From Narthecium ossifragum (lineage: Eukaryota > Streptophyta > Magnoliopsida > Dioscoreales > Nartheciaceae), in contig OY986965.1 of NCBI GenBank assembly GCA_963920575.1, forward strand, positions 18,864,957-18,928,956: a stretch of 64,000 nucleotides of DNA, given 5' to 3'. This document shows positions 57,413-64,000 of this stretch, piece after piece. The notes beneath the pieces were generated by a model that was not told where the DNA came from, did no database searches, and worked only from the letters and a program-made list of their open reading frames with translations. A program made the position numbers and the translations under genes. Numbering within the stretch: the stretch's first letter is position 1; each line of letters opens with the position of its first letter.

Positions 57413-59640
57413 TGTGAGGACCCATACCTCCAACCCAGTCCGACCGCGTCGGTCGAGGGTCTGATTCGGTTGGTTTGGCTCGGTTGGCCTTGCTTCGCGA
57501 TCTCCTTTGATCGTTGTGACTCCGGGGGTAATTTGGTAAATTACCCTTGGCAGAGTTGGTTTCTCACACGCGAAGCGCACACACGGCCTTGTAGTGATGT
57601 ATGTGCTTGGTTAGACCATTAGGAGTACCCCAGATCTGAGGATCTAAGTCCGATCGTACTGATCGAGATTTTGACGGCTGCGATTGAATCTGGCTGATCT
57701 AGGGGTCAGGAGACTTAATCACTACTCAATTAAGTCTAAACCCTCTTAAACCCTTTTCTCTCGTTAGGTTACAGTTGTGAGAGAGATCGGAGGGAGAGAA
57801 CTGAGGCGGCGATCCGCAACCAGAGAGGGGGGAAAGACCGCGCGGCCGGAGAGGAACTTGGCGACGACGGTGACCCCGGTTGGAGGCGAGGGCGATGGTT
57901 GGGTTCCCCCCCCCCCCCCCCCCCCCCCGTCGACTGCGAGAACGAAGCTTGGCGACGACGCCAAAGAGAGATGGCGGCCGCGATTAGAGGGGACCGACGG
58001 CGACGGCGTCGACGACCAGAGAAGAAGGTTTCGCGTGATCTAGAGGTAGGGTTACTTCCCTAAACATGGTTTAGGACTCTACTAGTTTACGTATGGATTG
58101 ATGCATGCTAGATTAGGACGTTGAGGCTCAGTTGCTTGGTTGTTGCTACTTTGTTGATGTTCCTTCTCTTCCATTGCATGTCGTTGCTTAGATCTTTGAG
58201 TTAGTGGTGGATTTCGACGAGATTTCCTTCCCCTTTTCCAGTTTGATGGATTTGATGTTAAGCTTGCGGTTTTACCGGATTTCTCTTTGGGTTTTCGAGG
58301 CTTTCCTCCTCTGTTCTCCTTCTTCCCTGTTGCTAAGATGGGTTGGACTTCCTTTGGGTTCCTTCCTACTCCTCCGGGGTGTTCGATTTCACTGCGGTGC
58401 CAGGAATCCTGACGCTAGGAGAAGCTCTGTTGTCCTCTGTTCATCCTTCCCCCTGTATCCGTGTTCCCTGTATTCTTCCCCCTTGCTGCCATGACGGAAG
58501 CTTGGTGTCGTGAGCATGTTTCCCCGTCTTCTTTCCTCTGTTTTTCCTTGCTGGCATGGATTGCTTGAGTTGCTTGGGATTTCCTCTATTTCTCCTTGCT
58601 GCCGTGGGATGCTTGAGGTGCTAGGATTCTGATTCCTCTGTGTTTTTCCCCGCTGCGATTGATCTTGAGTATGTTGTTGTTTTCATGCCTCTGAGGTGCT
58701 TAGTTTCCCCTGTTGTGATCCATTTTCATGCTTTACTATGCTCTGGTATTCTCCTATTCCCCCTGGTGCTATGCCCTGTTCTCCGGTGGTCTCCGTCGTC
58801 TTTCCAGACGATGCCAATGCTATGCCATGCCTTGTCTTTCCAGACGATGCCAATGCTATGCCATGCCTTGCTGTGACATGCCGTGAGTCCCGATACCATG
58901 ATATCCTCTTCTCTACCGGATTGTTGGATTTCCTCCTCCCCTGTGTCTTCCCATTTTAATCCCCTGTTTCGTGGCCTCTATTTTGGGATGGTTGCTGGAT
59001 TAGTGTCTGAGTTGTGGATTACCAGTTGGGTTCCTCTGTTTTGGATCTAGATGAGTAGATTGGTATGGTCTCTGGTCAGCTGGTGCTTACCAGCTCTGTT
59101 TTCCTTTGAAACTGGTTAACCTCGGGTATGGAGACATAGTGTTTGTTGTCGTTTATTTGCTTTGTTCTTCATGCAATTGCACTGGATGATGTTTATGGGA
59201 CTGCTTAACAACTATTTAAAGTTGCTAGTAACTGGATTTGATTTAACATGGATTTGAGCATGTTTTCATGGGGGTTTTCTTGGATTTTACTGTTCTAATC
59301 AAAACAGTGGTGTTCTAGCTTTGATATAGAGTTGTACGTGTATGATCAGAGTTTATGTTATACACAAAACTTATATATTGATGAGTTAACTGCTGATTGC
59401 AAGTGGTTTCATGAATTTTGGAGCTCTATGGAATTTCGGGTGAATTACTTGGGCTGGCTGTGCAGGAACAGGGCAGCCACCTAAATCCGAGTATTTAAGT
59501 GGGTTTTAATTGTTTAATTGAGCGGATTTTTGGTAGAGTTGATCTCAGCGGTCTTTAGATGAGATCTGCAAATTTTGGTTTTAATTCAACTTATTTTCAA
59601 TAATATTTTGGAATGCTTGATTGAGATGACAATAATGGAG
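57413..59640 (+). mobile_element. D5: Tekay/Del-like LTR, 3' end missing
   Basis: It starts TGTGAGGACCCATACCTCC (left flank ATTAT), close to the start of D1. It has the variant inverted repeat GGGTAATTT-GGT-AAATTACCC (57526-57546), a run of 23 C (57906-57928), and a donor-like GAGGTAGGG (GT at 58046). A 36-bp unit is duplicated at about 58797-58868. Sequence from 59160 to about 59600 resembles D3 (47590-48010). No acceptor region or GACA end is seen, so the right boundary is uncertain. Confidence 0.65.
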
Positions 59641-60676
59641 GTAACAGTAGTTCCCTTCTCTTTCTACGATCATGGTATATGTATGCCAAGCATGTTAGTT
59701 GCATTTATTTATAGCATGTTCCCTCCTATGTTCGATTCCTATTGATGAATGTGAACTTCGCAATTTCTTACGCTCTTTCGTCAACTGATGTGCTGTCGCA
59801 GGCACTCAAAAATAAAACCAATACCCGTTAAAATGAATGTAGTAGTGTGAGTACGAGTCGATCCCACGAAGAGTGTTTAGCCTAGTTTTGTGCTCAGTGA
59901 ATAAAGATGGGGGGTTTTAAACGTGAGGAAAACAGTAAAGAAATAATCTAAAGCGAAGAAATGAGTTAAATCAAGAGAACAAACCTTGGTCTGAGTCAAC
60001 ATCCACCATCGGAATCCAATAACTGATCATAGATGCAAGTATCAATCAATTTATACCATGAATATTCACCGTCCGAATTCAATTCGAAGCTCTCCTCGAT
60101 CATAGTTAATTAGAAACAAGCGATCTAATCAACCCTAACTACTAGACAACCTAAGACAAGCGCTGTAGATTTAATCTAGTAGTAGCGTTAAGAATAGGGA
60201 GATCGATGAAGCTACACAACACAAGCACAAGCGGTTGCATTTAATCTAGTTGAATATTCTTCCTAAGATCTAACAAGATCTGATCAGCAGTAAATTATTA
60301 GATCCTAGTTGCTTCGCAGATTAGAGGGATCAAACAATTCCGGATTTGATATCAAACCTAGCGGTAGATCACCATGAATAATAAACTAGTAGGCCTCCTA
60401 GCAATTAGACAAGGTAATCATGAAGATTTAATCTCAGAAGAACATCCAATACTCATGTATAAACTGAACAATAAAAATAAATTAGATCTCACAGTTTCAT
60501 TGATTCCGAGGTTTCAGTCTCCTCGACCAAGGATCAAGATTTAGCCACGCAGGGCCATCAAGAACAATCCTCCAAAAGATTTCATAAAGCAAAAGAAAAC
60601 CTAGAAAAAATATAAAAGAGGAGAAAGAGTAGCCAAAAGTGTCCAAGAAATCCCCCTCAAAACCCTAGAAAGAGTC

Positions 60677-60686
60677 CTATTTATAG
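60677..60686 (-). promoter_or_regulatory. TATA box of F LTR
   Basis: CTATTTATAG reads CTATAAATAG on the minus strand, followed downstream by GACTCTTTCTAGGGTTT, as in element E. Confidence 0.7.
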
Positions 60687-60746
60687 CCTCAATTGTATCC
60701 ACCCTCGGATTAGATCACAATCGTTGATTTTTGTTACTGGGAAAGT

Positions 60747-61166
60747 CCGATCGATCGGACCTTGGATGCTGGATCGATCGGTCTCATTAAAATCTTCAAC
60801 TTCTATTCACGCCCGAGCCCGATCGATCGGACTAAGGGAGTCGGATCGATCGATTTCGTAAAAATCCTTCGTCTCTGGCTCTTCCCGAGTTCGATCGATG
60901 GTCCGATCGATCGAACTGTGTTCCTCTAAAAAGCATACGTTCTGACACCCTTTAATTCCCAAGTCCGATCGATCGAACTTTAAGTGCTGGATCGATCGGA
61001 CGCATAAAAATCCACCTTCTCTGGCTATTTTTTGAGTCCGATAGATCCAACTCTAGGAGTCGGATCGATCTGGCTCAGTAGGAGTGATGGTTCGATCGAT
61101 CGAACCATGTTTAGCCAAAAACTACATGTTCTGTCACGGTTTTGCCAGGTCCGATCGATCGGACCT
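60747..61166. repeat. GTCCGATCGATCGGAC palindrome array in F LTR
   Basis: About a dozen GATCGATC words lie in 420 bp, most with longer symmetric flanks. A perfect 22-base palindrome lies at 61087-61108 (half-site ATGGTTCGATC). A perfect 20-base one, AGGTCCGATCGATCGGACCT, lies at 61147-61166. Others are one-sided (GGATCGATCGG). Confidence 0.88.
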
Positions 61167-61514
61167 TCGCTCGGACTTCCAGCTTATTTTCCTTTCTGCC
61201 ATTCAGACTGCGCATCGGTACTGAAATTGCCGTAACTTCCTCTAAGAAACTCGGAATCATGAACCGTAAAATTCTCCAGAATCTAGACTTCAAGAGCTTT
61301 CCAACCATATATGGTACATCCTCTAGTTCTTCATGAGCAGGTACAGATAAATCTTTAAAGTTGATCCATGTACTCTTTTCAGCTTCTTTTCGACTTAAGG
61401 ACTTCCATTGCATCCTAAATCAAAATATAAGAATAATGAGTGTATTTAGGAACTAAATAAGCACAGGAGACTACGTATTAAGGGATAAAAATATAACATT
61501 ATGCATTCTCATCA

Positions 61515-62937
61515 AATTCCCCCACACTTAACTTTTGCTCGTACTCGGGCAAAACTAAAATTCACTCTACTCAAGATATCAAGGTTGCAACGCCATCAAC
61601 AAAGAACAATCAAGCTCTTCGCAACTCATACCATATCATGAACAAACATTTTTAAACAACTTAGAAATCAATCAATAAGCATTTTCACTTGAAGATGAAG
61701 CATACTAAATAAGTAGACCCTCACGGAAATTAACACTCAACTCTCATGTGTTTGAAGGGTATGTATTTCACTCAAATTCATTCCAATGAAAATGATCTAC
61801 CATAGGCTTACATATCTTCTCATTCTCCGCCACTAGAATCACATGCATAACACAAATCATAAGGACTTCAAAAGGTTGTAATGGGGTCCAGGATTAAGGT
61901 GGGAAATATTTGGGATTGTAGCTCAAAAGCCAATGGAACTAATGGAGCAAAAATGCATCAATAAGACATGTACAACCAATCACTCCATTCAACAACTTTC
62001 TTCAACGTACCTTTAACATACTCAACCCATAAAACATTACCACATTGGCAAAGAGATTGTTCAAAGGAATACTTTTTAACTGAAATAGTGAACAATCTTT
62101 TTGCAAAAACTTCCACCTTTGTAGATATCATACAGAACTATTGGGAGGATTCATAAACACATTTTGTAACATGAGAAACAATTTCCTCCTTCACTTTCTT
62201 TTCTTTTTTTTTTCTTTTTTTTTTCAAATATAGCCAAACCACAAATCCAAACACCCCCACACTTGAACTTTTGCACCCATACATGTCATCATAATGATCA
62301 ATGCTCCACTAGTTTCATGGCTTGGGTAACGGAAATATTTTTCAGGTTTAAGGCTTGTAATGTGGGTTAACAATGAAGTCAATAAAGCTCAAAGGTGTTT
62401 AGCAAAAGGAAAAATTAATCACAAGGTAGGCTATTTGTCTTATGTAGCTTAAAACAAAAATGGCCTTAATCATATTCATGTCTGCATGTGTCAATGTGAC
62501 CTCAAATAGAATCAAAGCAAGTTCTAGAGAAACAAATCCATGGAAGAATATCTCTCATGAAAGAAATTAGTGAGACTGCAATGAATGTGTCAGTATAGAG
62601 GCTCAAAATCTCACCAGCTTTTGTCTACTCATTTAGTCACTACCATCTCAAGGAAAATAACTCAACTAATTAATTCCAAGTCGCAAAATTATTCATTCAA
62701 TCATGTCATGAATATGTCAAGCTTAACTGGTTCTCGCTCATGGCAAATGCAACCTAGATCTCCTCCCCCACACTTGAAACTGACATTGTCCCCAATGGAA
62801 GGTGGAATGCAAAGAAAAGCAAAAATAACTAAAATGCAAATGCGAAAATAAAAAGAGAAAGGAACGAACTCCCCTTGGGTTGCCTCCCAAGCAGCGCCTT
62901 TGTTTATTGTCATTGGCTCGACTTCATGCTAGCTTCT
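61515..62937 (-). other. Element F 3' non-coding region
   Basis: The polypurine tract next to the LTR is AATTCCCCCACACTTA (61515-61530, plus-strand reading). Two more copies of the motif lie at 62252-62265 and 62761-62777. Hairpins CATTG-TCCC-CAATG (62784-62797) and CTTGGG-TTGCCT-CCCAAG (62873-62890) match those of E. A T-rich run lies at about 62200-62224. No gene is supported. Confidence 0.7.
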
Positions 62938-64000
62938 TTAATCAATATAAGTTGGTTCCTCAAGGTCCAATTTTTCCAATTTTTCTGTTGGAACGCCTTC
63001 ATAGAAAGGTTTAAGTCGATGGCCATTCACCGTAAACATTTTGGAAGTGGCTAAACTTTGAATTTCAACTGCACCATGAGAAAAAACATTTGTAACAATA
63101 AAAGGTCCAATCCAATGAGAACACAACTTACCTGGAAACAAACGTAAGCGTGATTGGTAAAGGAGAACTTTTTGACCAACTTTAAACTCCTTTCTAGAGA
63201 TCATCTTATCTTGAAAAGCTTTTGTCTTTTCCTTGTAAATCCTAGCGCTCTCATAGGCATCATTGCGAATTTCCTCTAATTCTTGCAGTTGCAACTTCCT
63301 GTGTTCTCCACTCTCATCCATGTTCATATTAAAGCTCTTGATAGCCCAATAAGCTTTATGTTCTAACTCAACTGGCAGGTGACATGGTTTCCCAAATATC
63401 AAGCGATAAGGTGACATACCTATGGGTGTCTTATATGCAGTCCTATATGCCCACAACGCATCATCCAAACGCAAACTCCAATCTTTTCTATTTGGATTTA
63501 CCGTCTTTTCAATGATGGACTTGATCTCTCGATTTGACACTTCCGCTTGTCCACTCGTTTGCGGATGATAGGCGGTTGACACCTTATGGGTCACATGGTA
63601 CTTCCTTAGTAACGCCTCAACAGTTCGATTGCAAAAGTGAGTGCCTCGATCACTTATGAAAGCTCTTGGAATTCCAAACCTGGATAATATGTTAGACTTG
63701 ATAAAATCTGCAACAACTTTAGAATCATCAGTCCTGGTAGCTTTAGCTTCTACCCATTTTGAAACATAATCCACAACAAGTAGAATATAAACATAACCAA
63801 AAGATATAGGGAACGGACCCATGAAATCAATGCCACAAACATCGAAAATTTCGCAAAATAATATGGGGGTTTGTGGCATCTCATTCCTTTGGGATATATT
63901 ACCTGTCTTTTGACAATTTTCGCATGATTTACAAAGAAAATATGAATCTCGAAATAAAGAAGGCCAATAGAAACCACATTTTAACACTTTTCTGGCCGTT
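62938..64000 (-). CDS. pol: Integrase end of pol, element F (partial, open)
   Basis: The frame enters at the window edge with [16 protein letters not shown] and runs 353 codons to a TAA at 62938. [12 protein letters not shown] holds the cysteines of the N-terminal HHCC zinc-binding region. The catalytic core has GIDFMGPFP (first Asp), [18 protein letters not shown] (second Asp) and [15 protein letters not shown] (Glu), so the whole D,D-35-E triad is present. Next come [18 protein letters not shown] and the C-terminal domain with [20 protein letters not shown] and WIGPF (the GPF/GPY module). Integrase inserts the cDNA copy into chromosomes in the nucleus. No stop or frameshift interrupts the visible part, in contrast to E. 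It has no chromodomain. The upstream pol is not in this window. Confidence 0.9.
   Translation of the reverse strand, partial: TARKVLKCGFYWPSLFRDSYFLCKSCENCQKTGNISQRNEMPQTPILFCEIFDVCGIDFMGPFPISFGYVYILLVVDYVSKWVEAKATRTDDSKVVADFIKSNILSRFGIPRAFISDRGTHFCNRTVEALLRKYHVTHKVSTAYHPQTSGQAEVSNREIKSIIEKTVNPNRKDWSLRLDDALWAYRTAYKTPIGMSPYRLIFGKPCHLPVELEHKAYWAIKSFNMNMDESGEHRKLQLQELEEIRNDAYESARIYKEKTKAFQDKMISRKEFKVGQKVLLYQSRLRLFPGKLCSHWIGPFIVTNVFSHGAVEIQSLATSKMFTVNGHRLKPFYEGVPTEKLEKLDLEEPTYID

Larger units (their letters stand above)
59786..61514 (-). repeat. F 3' LTR
   Basis: On the plus strand it runs from TGATGTGCTGTCGCAGG to ATGCATTCTCATCA (1,729 bp). On the minus strand it starts TGATGAGAATGCATAATG, close to the E LTR start. 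It includes the TATA box (60677-60686), the palindrome array (60747-61166) and the block shared with B and G (about 61205-61315). Confidence 0.82.
59786..64000 (-). mobile_element. F: Athila/Tat-like Ty3 retrotransposon, minus orientation, incomplete at window edge
   Basis: The 3' LTR (59786-61514), a 1.4-kb 3' non-coding region and the end of pol are in view; the rest lies beyond 64000. Pol and the 3' region are close to element E, but the LTR differs strongly in its palindrome spelling and upstream block. Pol is open to the edge of the window. Confidence 0.87.

Overview
The window is repeat-derived plant nuclear DNA. It suggests a flowering plant with a large, transposon-rich genome: Ty3 LTR retrotransposons with tRNA-Asp and tRNA-iMet primer sites, a zinc-finger BED hAT transposon, Helitron sequences, and dozens of C/T-rich LTR leaders. 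I find no convincing host protein gene, rRNA, tRNA or CRISPR array. The species cannot be named from this sequence. A run of exactly 200 Ns at 46366-46565 marks a scaffold gap.

The main content is a nest of insertions that can be read from 5-bp target-site duplications (TSDs). Letter names are mine. C and D are Tekay/Del-like LTR groups (TGTGAGG...GACA, tRNA-iMet primer site). B, E, F, G and H are Athila/Tat-like (TGAT...TCA, tRNA-Asp primer site where visible).

1-1158: relic of a Helitron PIF1-type helicase. 1159-11827: minus-strand Tekay-like LTR J, split by a minus-strand hAT transposon (3743-11413) whose transposase gene is itself split by LTR D1 (6009-9419, TSD ATCTT). 11828-14229: solo LTR C1. 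14431-15215: a possible further LTR. 15450-27833: minus-strand solo LTR A, holding the non-autonomous element B (16054-26004). Each LTR of B is interrupted in turn: one by the complete small element C2 (17243-20435, TSD GGTAT), the other by solo LTR C3 (23772-25873, TSD ACTAA).

28430-37150: Tekay-like element I with decayed gag and pol; its LTR is split by solo LTR D2 (29124-31940, TSD AATTC). 37258-41380: Athila-like element G, with solo LTR H in its LTR and element E inserted at the end of its gag region. 41381-56187: element E (gag, protease, RT, RNase H, integrase). Its RT is cut by a non-autonomous Helitron (45988-46776), solo LTR D3 (47005-49419, TSD ACTTT) and solo LTR C4 (49448-52022, TSD CTTAC). 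Its 3' LTR is cut by D4, which is cut by D5. 59786-64000: minus-strand element F, which runs off the window with an open integrase frame and is probably the least decayed element here.

The most interesting signals lie in the LTRs. (1) Arrays of GATCGATC-cored palindromes sit just upstream of the TATA box in LTRs B, E, F and G, spelled differently in each family. In B, F and G a conserved block of about 100 bp lies on the far side of the array. Related motifs occur in the Tekay-like LTRs. (2) The Tekay-like LTRs share an ordered set of elements: a 17-bp inverted repeat GCAATTTGGTAAATTGC near the 5' end (both arms changed together in D5), a hairpin containing a splice-donor-like GTAGGT, in C1, C3 and C4 a long AT-rich hairpin, and an acceptor-like TTTTGCAG near the 3' end. 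This could be an intron carried inside the LTR. (3) E and F share two small hairpins and three polypurine-tract-like motifs between pol and the 3' LTR.
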